Shown piece by piece: positions 28,017 through 37,174 of a DNA stretch of 64,000 bases. A program made the position numbers and the translations under genes. The DNA is from JAAUTS01 sp038250235 (GTDB lineage: Bacteria > Verrucomicrobiota > Verrucomicrobiia > Methylacidiphilales > JAAUTS01), in NCBI GenBank assembly GCA_038250235.1, contig JBBSCO010000009.1, positions 4,801 through 68,800 of the forward strand, written 5' to 3'. How positions within the stretch are numbered: position 1 is the stretch's first letter; each line of letters opens with the position of its first letter. The notes below the pieces were generated by a model, which saw nothing but the letters and a program-made list of their open reading frames with translations, was not told the DNA's origin and made no database searches.

Positions 28017-29351
28017 TCAATCCACTCCGACCGGATTTTTCGGTTTCAGGATGAAGTAAAAAACGGAAATCACCACCACCAGCACGGCGGCAATGAGAGG
28101 AGCACGTTGATCCGCCCCGGCAGCCGTCAATCGCGCCACAATCAGGCCCCCGCAAACCAGAACCCCCAACACCGGAACAAACAACGGAACCTCAAAGCGC
28201 CCCGGAGCCTCGCCCTTCCGCCTTTTCAGGACTACCAAAGCACTGTTGACCAGGCAGAAGCAGCCCAGGAGCAAAAGACTGGTGGCCGAGGCCAGCTGTG
28301 CGATGTTTCCGGAAAAAGCCAGCACCAGAACGAGGGCTCCCAAAACCAGGATCGAGATATGAGGGGTCCGTGTCCGTGCATGTACTTTCCCCAAAACTGA
28401 AGGCAGCAAACCCTGTCGGGCCATGCCATAGAGCAGACGTGAACCCATCACATAATTCAACAAAGCTGTGTTCCCCACGGCGAACAATGTGATGGCCCAG
28501 TAAACCCAGCCTGGCACCCAGGGCGCAGCCTCGGCCGTGATCTGGGCCAGTGGCACACCGTTTTTGGGATCCGCCAGCCTCTGGCTGTCCACCACCGAAA
28601 CTGCCGTGATGCTGACCAATATGTAAAGAACCGTGGCGATGCCCACCGCCAGAATGATGCCCTTGGGCAGATTTTTTTCCGGCTCCTTGACTTCCTCCGA
28701 CACATTGAGCATGTCTTCAAATCCGATGAAAGCATAAAAAGTCAGGACCGCTCCGGACATGAGAAGCGAGGCACTGATCGCCTGACCGGGTGGCACCTGA
28801 AGATAATCCACGGTGCCCCAATAACTTGCCCCGATGAAAATGATAAAAACCAGACCTGCCACTTCAACAAAAGTGAAAACCAGATTCATCATCATGGACT
28901 CACGGATACCGGCAAAGTTGACGATCGCCAAAACACAAAGAAAGCCTACTAAAATGGCGCTGACCGGAAGCTCCGGGAAGCTGGCCCCCAGGGTCTGGGA
29001 AAAAACATTCGCCCCTACCGCCATGGATGTCAGCCCGGAAAAAGCCACCGCCAGACCCACAACATAGGAGAGAAAGGGTTTCCCGTAGGCGCGCTGGGTG
29101 ATGTAGGAAGCCCCCCCCGCCCTGGGGTAACGGGATCCCAGAGAAGCGTACGACAAGCCCGTAAGCAGGGCCGCAAACATTGAAATGACAAAAGATATCC
29201 AGACGGCATTGCCCAGAATACCAGCCGCCACCCCGATGGTGCCGTAAATTCCCGCCCCCACCATGTCCCCCACGCCGTAGACGACGAGGGAAAACAAACC
29301 CATGTTACGGGCCAGTGTTACCGGTGATGCGGAGGACGTCGGGGTGCTCAT
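28017..29351 (-). CDS. APC-family amino acid permease
   Basis: 444 residues and about 12 transmembrane segments. The first helix carries the substrate-site signature GVGDMVGAGIYGTIG, followed by SYASLGSRYPRAGGASYI and the FYAFIGFEDMLNVSEEVKEP segment, characteristic of the APC superfamily. Substrate cannot be determined from sequence. It is convergent with asd and lies before the small lipoprotein gene on the minus strand. Confidence 0.9.
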   Translation of the reverse strand: MSTPTSSASPVTLARNMGLFSLVVYGVGDMVGAGIYGTIGVAAGILGNAVWISFVISMFAALLTGLSYASLGSRYPRAGGASYITQRAYGKPFLSYVVGLAVAFSGLTSMAVGANVFSQTLGASFPELPVSAILVGFLCVLAIVNFAGIRESMMMNLVFTFVEVAGLVFIIFIGASYWGTVDYLQVPPGQAISASLLMSGAVLTFYAFIGFEDMLNVSEEVKEPEKNLPKGIILAVGIATVLYILVSITAVSVVDSQRLADPKNGVPLAQITAEAAPWVPGWVYWAITLFAVGNTALLNYVMGSRLLYGMARQGLLPSVLGKVHARTRTPHISILVLGALVLVLAFSGNIAQLASATSLLLLGCFCLVNSALVVLKRRKGEAPGRFEVPLFVPVLGVLVCGGLIVARLTAAGADQRAPLIAAVLVVVISVFYFILKPKNPVGVD

Positions 29352-29419
29352 GAATGCCTACAGCAGACCATGAGGAGGGAGGAGGAATGGGTCGAGCCAA
29401 AAGGACAAGAGCCCGCTTT

Positions 29420-29593
29420 TTATTGAACCATGCCGCCCAGGGCACCTTTGCCCTCCCAAGACTGGGGCTTGTTCCAAGGAACAGTGGAAACTTTCTCACG
29501 ATCCGCCTTGGTCACATCCTTCTCTTTGGTCGCACAGGACATAAGGGAAAAAGCACTCAGCGAGAGTAGAAGGGTTAAAAATAACGATTTCAT
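29420..29593 (-). CDS. Very small lipoprotein (57 aa)
   Basis: An ATG at 29593 opens a 57-residue frame ending at a TAA at 29420. The N-terminus MKSLFLTLLLSLSAFSLMSC is a textbook lipoprotein signal with lipobox LMSC (Cys20). The remaining 37 residues are Lys/Trp-containing and hydrophilic, with a PWNKPQSWEGKG segment. It begins 27 bp after the stop of the coiled-coil envelope gene and is probably in the same operon. The family is not recognised. Confidence 0.75.
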   Translation of the reverse strand: MKSLFLTLLLSLSAFSLMSCATKEKDVTKADREKVSTVPWNKPQSWEGKGALGGMVQ

Positions 29594-29620
29594 AAATTCA
29601 GGTATCCTCAGGGTTCGGAC

Positions 29621-30463
29621 TTATTTGTATCCGAACAACACCTTATCACCTACTTGAATTTCCGTCTTTGTCCAGTCCGGAAGAATATCCGCCACCGCGC
29701 TGGTGGCATCCACCGAAACAGTGCGGATCTTGCCGATCATGGTATCCCCGCGATAGACAACAAGTTCCACCCCTTCGACAAGCTTGTTGTCCTTGCCGAT
29801 ATCCAGCACCACAAAATTCCAGGCCTTGTTGATCGCCATGACCTTGCCGCTCAGATCATCCGGTGCATAACCTTTCTCGCGTAACTTTTCCAATTCCTCA
29901 TACTTCACCACCAAAGCCGATTTTTTGGCCAACTCGTCTTCAATGATCTTTTTCTCACGTGACAGAGCGTCAGCTTTTTCCGTGCTGGTTTTTAAATCTG
30001 CCACAATTTGTTTGGCTTCGCGGCCGCCCAGATCGTCGAGAACAGCTTTCAGCTTTGTTTCGGATTCGCCCAATTTACTCTGGGCTTCGGTCAAATCCTT
30101 GCTTTTTGCGTCCAGATCACGCTTCAGCGTCGCTTCTTTGGTCGTCAAATCCTGCACCTTGGCTTCGCTATCCGCCAATTTGGTTTCCGTGCCGGTCAGT
30201 TTTTCCTGAGTCGCCTTCAACTCATCCTTGGTCGTGCCGAAGGCCTTGTTCAAAGTGCTGATATACTCGGAAGGCTGCTCGGGCGAAATCTTATAATCCG
30301 AGTTATACGGCACTGCCATGGGCGAGGCTTTAAGAACCTCCTCCGTATTGGCCAGCTGTTTCATGTAGCCGCTCTTTTTAGAAGCAACGACAAATCCGAT
30401 ACCTGCCGAGGCAACGGACAGCACCATGGCTATTATACAAAAAACTTTTCCTAACTTTGACAT
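29621..30463 (-). CDS. Membrane-anchored coiled-coil protein with C-terminal SH3-like domain
   Basis: 280 residues. One N-terminal hydrophobic segment (CIIAMVLSVASAGIGFVVA) anchors the protein. Residues ~75-195 are a long Ala/Lys/Glu-rich coiled coil. The last ~75 residues (VMAINKAWNFVVLDIG, VVYRGDTMIGKIRT, QVGDKVLFGYK) look like a small beta-barrel domain often seen at the C-terminus of PVC envelope proteins. The likely location is periplasmic. RBS AGGAG precedes the start, and a promoter is visible upstream. Confidence 0.75.
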   Translation of the reverse strand: MSKLGKVFCIIAMVLSVASAGIGFVVASKKSGYMKQLANTEEVLKASPMAVPYNSDYKISPEQPSEYISTLNKAFGTTKDELKATQEKLTGTETKLADSEAKVQDLTTKEATLKRDLDAKSKDLTEAQSKLGESETKLKAVLDDLGGREAKQIVADLKTSTEKADALSREKKIIEDELAKKSALVVKYEELEKLREKGYAPDDLSGKVMAINKAWNFVVLDIGKDNKLVEGVELVVYRGDTMIGKIRTVSVDATSAVADILPDWTKTEIQVGDKVLFGYK

Positions 30464-30481
30464 TAGTAACTCCTATAGATG

Positions 30482-30495
30482 CTCTAGTACTAGAG
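30482..30495. promoter_or_regulatory. Perfect 14-bp palindrome just downstream of the promoter
   Basis: CTCTAGTACTAGAG is its own reverse complement. It lies at about +5 to +18 of the predicted transcript and 18-31 nt before the start codon. It could be an operator for an unknown repressor or a small leader hairpin (CTCTA/TAGAG). Confidence 0.55.
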
Positions 30496-30506
30496 ACTTA
30501 CGGACA

Positions 30507-30535
30507 ATACAACATATCGGGCTATAGACTGTCAA
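30507..30535 (-). promoter_or_regulatory. Strong sigma-70-like promoter for the coiled-coil gene
   Basis: On the minus strand, TTGACA (30535-30530) and TTGTAT (30512-30507) are separated by exactly 17 bp. Transcription should begin near 30500, giving a leader of about 37 nt to the ATG at 30463. This is the clearest consensus promoter in the window. Confidence 0.7.
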
Positions 30536-30558
30536 CAAGAAGATTCCTTTACTGTCTT

Positions 30559-30999
30559 TCACCATTTAGCACGCTTGTGCACCTCTGATAACGTTCCCGA
30601 CCAGCCCTTTCCATTCAAATTTAATTCCTGCAAAAGCCAGTCGGGCGAATGGGTAAAGGATCCGAGGGACTCCACCATATTTCTTTCCGCCTGATCCGCC
30701 GTCACCACCACCACGCGCTTTTTGTCCTCAACCTGGGCCACCAAACGCTCAATAATACTGTCCGCCGTCTGGCCTTCCTGGCTGTAAAGAGTCACCATTC
30801 CTTTAAAGTCCCTCGAAGGTGTGGCCCCTTGTTTTCCGTCAAAAACCAGTGTGACCAGCCAGTCCGATGTCTCATGAAGTTCTGCCAATTGCCGCGATAA
30901 CACCGCCCGCGCCTGGTTGCGGTTCTGCTCATGAAGGGCCCTGAGTTCAGGCCATTGGAAAATCACGCTGTGCCCGTCTACCAGCAGATATTTTTTCAT
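30559..30999 (-). CDS. NYN/PIN-like (YacP family) putative RNase
   Basis: 146 residues. It begins KYLLVDGHSVIF, with the first conserved Asp of the NYN/PIN fold at residue 8. It continues with WLVTLVFDGKQ and TADSIIERLV and VVVVTADQAERNMVESLG, matching YacP (Rae1-like) ribonucleases that cut mRNA at ribosomes in Bacillus. It lies 8 bp after the MMPL gene stop on the same strand, so the two may be co-transcribed, although no functional link is evident. Confidence 0.85.
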   Translation of the reverse strand: MKKYLLVDGHSVIFQWPELRALHEQNRNQARAVLSRQLAELHETSDWLVTLVFDGKQGATPSRDFKGMVTLYSQEGQTADSIIERLVAQVEDKKRVVVVTADQAERNMVESLGSFTHSPDWLLQELNLNGKGWSGTLSEVHKRAKW

Positions 31000-31007
31000 T
31001 CCTGACC

Positions 31008-33758
31008 TTACTTTTTCTTTTCCAGAAAAATCAGGATCTGGGGCAATACAACCAGGGTGGTCACCATGCCGATCGCGATCCCTATCGTCATCAGCAATCC
31101 GATGGAATACATACCCTCATAACGGCTGATCAGTAGGGAGACAAAACCGAACATCGTCGTCAACCCCGTCATGATGATCGCCTTGCCCGTGCTGGTGGAA
31201 AAGAGCCGCAGCCTTCCATCCTCCCGGAAACGATCCACCAGATACACCCCGTAAGCCACATCAATTCCAATGATAAGCGGAAGCGTCACGATGTTGGCCG
31301 GGTTGAAAGCAATCGGCCACCAACCCATCAAACCCGTCCGCCAGATGACGGCCAGAACCAAAGGGGAAATCGCCAGAACTATGGTTTTCCAGCTCATGAA
31401 ATGGAAGGAAGTGATAACAACAATCGCCACAAAGGCCCAGACTGCCGCAGCCAGAAAACTGGTCCGCATCAGCTCAATGTATTCATAGTTGGAAACAGGT
31501 GTTCCGGTCACTTGCGGCGCCACGGAACGCAGTTCATCCACAAAAGCCACATTGGCCTCCCGCTCCCAGACATCTTCCTTGGAATAGACCTGGAGAACAA
31601 TCCTGCCGGAGGGGGCAACGAATTGTTGGAGAAATCCCTCCGGCAGATCTTCCAGTTGCACCACGCGATCCGCTTTTTGGGTTTTCATCCAGAGAAGGTT
31701 TTTTTGCATCGCCCCGAAAACCTCCACCTGGGCCTTGTTCATGCGCCGACCCAGTTCCTCCTGACTCAATCCGGCCATGGCTTTCTGGGCACGTTCCAGA
31801 GGGGGAATCAGGCCTCCCAGAACCTGCTCAGCCTGGCGGGCCTGGGCGAACATTTTATATTTGCTTGCCTGGGCCTGACCCTCACGCGAACTCTCGAGCA
31901 GCGCCTCGATGTCTTTTCGGGCCTTCTGCACATTGATTTCATTGGAAACATCCGTATCGACCCGGACCGTTTTCATCAGATCGACAATCCGGCGCACGAC
32001 CGGAAGTTTGGCCTCCTGCTGGTCTGGCAACAAACTGGTCACCGAATCCACCCGGGAAACGGTGGGAAGCGCCTCAAGCTTTTTCTGCATCTCACGCGCC
32101 TCATCCACACTGTCCACCATGACAGAGGCAAAGAGGGTCGAATTACCGGAAGCACGAAAAATTTCCTTCAAGACCTTCACCGATTCCATCTCTTTGTTTT
32201 GCAGATTCAACAGGTTGTAGTCGAATTGAACCTTCCCGATCCCCCAAAACGAGAGAAGCGTGATCACGACGGAAGCAACCAGCACGCTGCGCGGTGCCCT
32301 GACCAGCCAGTCATCTAGAAAGGCCAGGCCCGACCAGTTGGAGTTATTGCCACTCTGGACCAGCTTTTCAGCGCTTTTCTTGCGGTCACGGATGCAAAAA
32401 AGCGCCGGCAAAACAAAAAGGTTCGCCACCAGACAAAGCAACACACTGGCCCCGGCAATCAAACCCAGTTCCCGCAATCCTAGAAACTGATTGAAGCAAA
32501 GCGTAAAAAAGGCCGCAGACGTGGTGGTCGCTCCGGTGATGATGGCCACCCCGGTGTTTCGCATGGTGTTCCCGATTGCAATCTCGGGACTTTTCCCGGC
32601 ATGTAGCTCCTCTTCATACCGGCTTAATAGTTGGATGCCGAAATCAATACCCAGACCCATCACCATCGGAATCACGGCAAAGGAAATGACATTAAAATGG
32701 CCCACCCCCAGCATGGTAAAGCCCAGCGTCCAGGCCATCCCCATACCCAGGACAATCAATGCCATGACAGGCCTTTCCAGATTCCGGTAACTAAAGAAGA
32801 AAAGTCCCGCAATCAGGGCAAACGTGATGATGGCGGCCAGTTCCGTATCTTGGGTCGAAACCGTCAACTCATCATCGTTCAGCACCGGTTGCCCCGTCAG
32901 GCCCAGCTTCACATCCGGGTATTCCTGACCAAGGCCCGCCAGATATTCCCGCAAAGATTTCACGGTGCTGCTGAACGGTGAAATGGAATGCACCTCCAAC
33001 TCTCCCCTCACCCCCATGACCAAAAGCGACTTGCCCTGTTCAAATGAAATGAATTCGTTTTCCGTCAGGGCCGCATCCGCATCCTGAAACTGGTTGCCGC
33101 CCTCCGCCGCCGCTTGAAATCCCGTCGATTTGACACTGGGTGACTCCCCGACCTCCCCCTCAAGCCGGTCGGCCAACTCATTGAGAATCTTTTTGAACCG
33201 TTCGATAAACGGGGCAAACTCTTTCCAGTTCTCCGCTTTGCGCAGGTATTTCTCGTCAAAGCCCGCATTGGCTTCGTCCAGCACGGAGTTCAGATTGAAG
33301 GTCGTTTTGCTTTTCCGCAGGGCTTCCGCATTTTCCCCGATCTCTTTCTCAATCGATTCAAGTTGCTCTTTCGGCAACAAAAACAGAAGCCTCTCACGCA
33401 GTCGGCTGTAGTCCATCCGGTAGAGACTGCGTGAGATGTAGGGTTTGAGCGTTTCCAGGTGCTGCCCTACCTTGACCGCCACCTCACGGTTACGCACCGG
33501 ATCCGGCGACTGGATCAGGATGAGATAGACTTCATCCGTTCCGAACTCCTTTTCCAAAAGTTTGTAATTCCGCAAAACTTCGGAATCATCGTCCATCAAC
33601 TGGTTCACGTTGTTCAGGACTTTGAAACGGGTTGCCGCAATGTAGGCCCCCAACACCGTTACTAACAGGGCGACAATCAGCACCTGCCAGGGCCGGCGAA
33701 AAACCAGGCGGCCCAGAGCCACCATCGCCGCTTCCAAAAATTTCCTTATCAATTGCAT
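31008..33758 (-). CDS. MMPL/RND-superfamily transporter (HpnN-like)
   Basis: 916 residues from the ATG at 33758. Two repeats each have one N-terminal helix, a large periplasmic loop and five clustered helices (first cluster VIPMVMGLGIDFGIQLLSRY, second VTLPLIIGIDVAYGVYLVDRF). This is the layout of MMPL and hopanoid-associated RND transporters that move lipids to the outer membrane. In-frame ATGs at 33893 and further upstream would add a CPACGFRG-containing extension. I prefer 33758 because it leaves room for promoters between this gene and the divergent liv operon. Confidence 0.85.
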   Translation of the reverse strand: MQLIRKFLEAAMVALGRLVFRRPWQVLIVALLVTVLGAYIAATRFKVLNNVNQLMDDDSEVLRNYKLLEKEFGTDEVYLILIQSPDPVRNREVAVKVGQHLETLKPYISRSLYRMDYSRLRERLLFLLPKEQLESIEKEIGENAEALRKSKTTFNLNSVLDEANAGFDEKYLRKAENWKEFAPFIERFKKILNELADRLEGEVGESPSVKSTGFQAAAEGGNQFQDADAALTENEFISFEQGKSLLVMGVRGELEVHSISPFSSTVKSLREYLAGLGQEYPDVKLGLTGQPVLNDDELTVSTQDTELAAIITFALIAGLFFFSYRNLERPVMALIVLGMGMAWTLGFTMLGVGHFNVISFAVIPMVMGLGIDFGIQLLSRYEEELHAGKSPEIAIGNTMRNTGVAIITGATTTSAAFFTLCFNQFLGLRELGLIAGASVLLCLVANLFVLPALFCIRDRKKSAEKLVQSGNNSNWSGLAFLDDWLVRAPRSVLVASVVITLLSFWGIGKVQFDYNLLNLQNKEMESVKVLKEIFRASGNSTLFASVMVDSVDEAREMQKKLEALPTVSRVDSVTSLLPDQQEAKLPVVRRIVDLMKTVRVDTDVSNEINVQKARKDIEALLESSREGQAQASKYKMFAQARQAEQVLGGLIPPLERAQKAMAGLSQEELGRRMNKAQVEVFGAMQKNLLWMKTQKADRVVQLEDLPEGFLQQFVAPSGRIVLQVYSKEDVWEREANVAFVDELRSVAPQVTGTPVSNYEYIELMRTSFLAAAVWAFVAIVVITSFHFMSWKTIVLAISPLVLAVIWRTGLMGWWPIAFNPANIVTLPLIIGIDVAYGVYLVDRFREDGRLRLFSTSTGKAIIMTGLTTMFGFVSLLISRYEGMYSIGLLMTIGIAIGMVTTLVVLPQILIFLEKKK

Positions 33759-33937
33759 GCGGCAGCCAATATCCCCGATTCCAAACGAGATGCAACCTTG
33801 TTCGAGTTCTTCCAGAAAGCTCCTGAAGCCCCTGAAACCACAGGCCGGACACCGGGCAGTGATCAGCCATGGCCCGGCGTTTTCCCCTTCCATAAACAGG
33901 TTGACCCTTGACGGACAGAGCTTTAAAACCTGTGGTT

Positions 33938-35047
33938 GTGAAACGCCGCTTATCCCTGCTGACACTTCTGGTGGCCGCCAGTCTTACAACCAGCTGTCAA
34001 AAATCCGAATCCACCACCATCAAAATCGGGATCGCAGGCGTGCAGACCGGATCTGATGGCCAGATCGGCAGCACCATGATTTTCGGCAGCCAGATCGCTA
34101 TCGACGAATGGAACGCCAAAGGGGGCCTCCTCGGCAAAAAAATCGAGCCCGTCGTTCGTGATGACGAAGGCAAACCCAACCAGGCCGTGGCCGTCGCCCA
34201 GGAAATCGTCGCCAAGGGCGCTGTCGCCGTCATCGGGCATTTCAACAGCGGCTGCACCATCCCTTCCTCCGAAATCTACCGCCAGAACGGCCTGATCCAG
34301 ATCACCCCGGGATCCACTAACCCCCAAGTCACCGAACGCGGATTCACCAACCTTTTCCGCGTCGTCGGACGCGACGACCAACAGGGCACCGTCGCCGCAG
34401 GCTTCGCCCGCGAAAGACTTAAAGTTTCCAAAATCGCCATCCTCCATAACAAAACCGCCTACGGGCAGGGCCTGGCCGAAGAAGTCAGAAAAACCTTTAA
34501 AGCGAACGGAGGCGAGGTCGTCCTCTTCAGCGGCATCAGCAGTGAGGAAATGGATTTTCGTGCCAACCTTTCCGCCATCGAAAAAACCGGGGCCGAAGCC
34601 GTTTTCTGGGGTGGCATGTATGGCCAGGCGGCCCCCCTGCTCACCCAGTTGCGCGACAGCGGCAAAAATATCCCCTTCATCAGCGGAGACGGCACCATTG
34701 TCAAAGAATTCCTCGACACCGCCGGCCCCAAAGCCGGCAACGTTTTCCTGACCTTCGGCCCCGACTTTAAAAAACTGCCTGCCGCCCAGCCTTTCCTGGA
34801 AAAATACAGGGCCGCCCATGGCGAAGAAGGCCCCTACTCGATTTACGGCTATGACGCCGCCAACATCCTTTTCAGCGCCATTGAGAAGGCAGGAACCACC
34901 GATGCAGTTAAAGTCGCTGAAGTCCTCCGCGCCACCCGCTTCGAAACCTGCCTCGGGCCGGTCGAATTCAACGATAAGGGCGACCTGAAGCAAACCAACT
35001 ACGTGATCTGGACGGTCGAAAACGGCGCCTTCACCATCCTGCCTTGA
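33938..35047 (+). CDS. livK: Branched-chain amino acid ABC transporter, substrate-binding lipoprotein
   Basis: 369 residues from GTG 33938, giving MKRRLSLLTLLVAASLTTSC, a clean lipoprotein signal with Cys20. A TTG at 33908 would add ten residues. The mature part is a type I periplasmic binding protein of the Leu/Ile/Val family: AIDEWNAKGGLLGKKIEPVVRDDEG, then GHFNSGCTIPSSEIY, and YGYDAANIL near the C-terminus. It captures a branched-chain amino acid or similar amide substrate. First gene of a five-gene liv operon. Confidence 0.93.
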   Translation: MKRRLSLLTLLVAASLTTSCQKSESTTIKIGIAGVQTGSDGQIGSTMIFGSQIAIDEWNAKGGLLGKKIEPVVRDDEGKPNQAVAVAQEIVAKGAVAVIGHFNSGCTIPSSEIYRQNGLIQITPGSTNPQVTERGFTNLFRVVGRDDQQGTVAAGFARERLKVSKIAILHNKTAYGQGLAEEVRKTFKANGGEVVLFSGISSEEMDFRANLSAIEKTGAEAVFWGGMYGQAAPLLTQLRDSGKNIPFISGDGTIVKEFLDTAGPKAGNVFLTFGPDFKKLPAAQPFLEKYRAAHGEEGPYSIYGYDAANILFSAIEKAGTTDAVKVAEVLRATRFETCLGPVEFNDKGDLKQTNYVIWTVENGAFTILP

Positions 35048-35054
35048 TTCCGTT

Positions 35055-35957
35055 GTGATAGAATTCCTTGTCATCGGTCTGACGCGCGGGGCCACCTACG
35101 CCCTCGTCGCTCTCGGCTACACGATGGTTTACGGGATTCTCGGCATGATCAATTTCGCCCATGGCGAAATCTACATGATCGGCATGTTTGCCTGTGTTTT
35201 CGCCATCGGCTTTCTCAGCACCTTGCTCGGACCCGGAACTGCCGCCCTGCTCGTGGCAGTTCTGCTGGCCGTGGGACTCGCCGCTGCCTACGGCTACAGC
35301 AACGAGCGCATTGCCTACCGCCATCTCCGTAAAGCCCATCTCCTCGCCCCCCTCACCAGTGCCATCGGGCTTTCCATTGTCCTACAGAATTTCATCATGC
35401 TCAGTGTCAGCAAAGGAAAAATCGATTTTCCCCGCCATTACAGCGGACCCCTGATTGAAACCACCTTTCAAATTGGCTCCACCACCATCACAGGACTTCA
35501 GATCGCCATTCTCGTCGTCACACTTCTGGTTATGGGCGGGCTTTTTTATCTCATCTACCGCACCCGTATGGGCATCGCCATGCGGGCCACCTCTCAGGAC
35601 CAGCGAATGGCCTCTCTCGTTGGCATCCCGGTCAACCGCACCATCGCCACCACCTTCGTCATCGGCTCCGCCCTGGCCGGACTGGCCGGCGTCATGATCG
35701 CCATGTATCAGGGCGTACTCCGCTTTGACTCCGGTTACAGCATGGGGCTGAAAGCGTTCACCGCCGCCATCCTTGGCGGCATCGGCAATATCCCCGGCGC
35801 CGTCCTCGGCGGCCTCATCATCGGACTGACGGAGGACGCCACCAGCCACACCATTGGCAGCGACTGGAAAGACTGCACCACCTTCATCATCCTCATGTTG
35901 GTTCTGATCCTCCGCCCCCGCGGACTGCTGGGCGAACGCGTCGCTGACAAGGTCTGA
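35055..35957 (+). CDS. livH: Branched-chain amino acid ABC transporter permease (LivH type)
   Basis: 300 residues, starting at GTG 35055, with about eight transmembrane segments. The conserved opening LTRGATYALVALGYTMVYGILGMINFAHGE and the EAA-like cytoplasmic region GLKAFTAAILGGIGNIPGAVLGGLIIG identify it as LivH. It starts 7 bp after livK. It forms the channel with LivM. Confidence 0.93.
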   Translation: MIEFLVIGLTRGATYALVALGYTMVYGILGMINFAHGEIYMIGMFACVFAIGFLSTLLGPGTAALLVAVLLAVGLAAAYGYSNERIAYRHLRKAHLLAPLTSAIGLSIVLQNFIMLSVSKGKIDFPRHYSGPLIETTFQIGSTTITGLQIAILVVTLLVMGGLFYLIYRTRMGIAMRATSQDQRMASLVGIPVNRTIATTFVIGSALAGLAGVMIAMYQGVLRFDSGYSMGLKAFTAAILGGIGNIPGAVLGGLIIGLTEDATSHTIGSDWKDCTTFIILMLVLILRPRGLLGERVADKV

Positions 35958-35962
35958 ACCGC

Positions 35963-37174
35963 ATGAACCGGGGTTTGCGCAACACACTTCTGGGCTGCCT
36001 CGGGCTCTTTGCCATCACGGCCCCCTTCATCTGGTTCCGCCTCGATTACAACACAACGGCCCAGACCGTTGAACTCATTCCCGCCCTCTCCAAAGGAGTC
36101 AAATTTTTCCAGGGACTGCTGCCTGTCTTCATCGCCCTGGCCGCCTGTTTTGCCTGGCAGCGCCTCCAGAAAAAAATATCCATCCCCGCCGCCGCTCAAC
36201 GTTCCGGCCAATGGCTGGCTAGACAACAGCAAAACCCCCTCCTGCTCCCAGCCGCCGGACTGCTCCTCTTCTCCGCCACCTTCTGGCTCGATGCCAAAAA
36301 TCTCAACTACGCCGTCACTGTCGGCATCTTCATGCTGCAGGCCCTGGGCCTGAATATCACCACCGGCATGACAGGCCTCCTCGTTCTCGGCTATGCCGGG
36401 TTCTACGCTTTCGGCGGTTACGCTTTTGCCATCGCCCAGATCCTCATTCCCGGCCTCCCCTGGTGGGCCGCCCTCCCCTTTGTCTTTCTCGCTGGAGGTA
36501 TCCTCGGCTGGCTCGTCGGTCTGCCCTGCCTCCGCCTGCGCGGCGATTACCTCGCCATCGTCACCCTCGGCTTTGCCGAAAGTTTCCGCGAACTCATGCG
36601 CAACCTGGAAATCACCGGCGGGGATAAAGGCATCAGCCTTGCCGCCAGCTCCAAATTCCAGGGCATATTGGGCCTGAACGGACTCCAATCCTCCTACGTC
36701 TTCACTCTCCTGGCCGTGATTCTTTCCGTCTTTTTTATCTACCGCATCTACCACTCCGCCATCGGCCGGGCCTGGATTGCCATCCGCGAGGATGAAATCG
36801 CCGCATCCTCCATGGGTGTTCCGGTCGTTAGAATGAAGCTTCTCGCCTTTGCCCTCAGCGCGGCTTTCGCCGCCCTGGCCGGCCAGTTCACTGCCTGCCA
36901 TGTGGGTTTTATTGATCCCGCCTCCTCTGCTTTTGAACAGTCCGTCATTGTTCTGGCCATGGTCATTCTCGGTGGCATGGGCAGCATCCCCGGCGTCCTC
37001 CTCGGCAGCACCCTCCTGTATCTCATCCCCACCCTGTTGCGGGATCAGTTCCCGTCCATCAGTGACTATCGCCTTCTCATCTTCGGAATCATCATGGTCG
37101 TAATGATGTTGTATCGTCCCCAGGGCCTTTGGGGCAGTAAACGGCATCAACTGGAGCTAAAGGCAGGATCATGA
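35963..37174 (+). CDS. livM: Branched-chain amino acid ABC transporter permease (LivM type)
   Basis: 403 residues. A longer N-terminal region with two extra hydrophobic stretches precedes the standard LivM core (LGLNITTGMTGLLVLGYAGFYAFGGY, ILGGMGSIPGVLLGSTLLYLIP). E. coli LivM has a similar N-terminal extension. It begins 5 bp after livH, and its stop overlaps the livG start by 4 bp (ATGA). Confidence 0.92.
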   Translation: MNRGLRNTLLGCLGLFAITAPFIWFRLDYNTTAQTVELIPALSKGVKFFQGLLPVFIALAACFAWQRLQKKISIPAAAQRSGQWLARQQQNPLLLPAAGLLLFSATFWLDAKNLNYAVTVGIFMLQALGLNITTGMTGLLVLGYAGFYAFGGYAFAIAQILIPGLPWWAALPFVFLAGGILGWLVGLPCLRLRGDYLAIVTLGFAESFRELMRNLEITGGDKGISLAASSKFQGILGLNGLQSSYVFTLLAVILSVFFIYRIYHSAIGRAWIAIREDEIAASSMGVPVVRMKLLAFALSAAFAALAGQFTACHVGFIDPASSAFEQSVIVLAMVILGGMGSIPGVLLGSTLLYLIPTLLRDQFPSISDYRLLIFGIIMVVMMLYRPQGLWGSKRHQLELKAGS

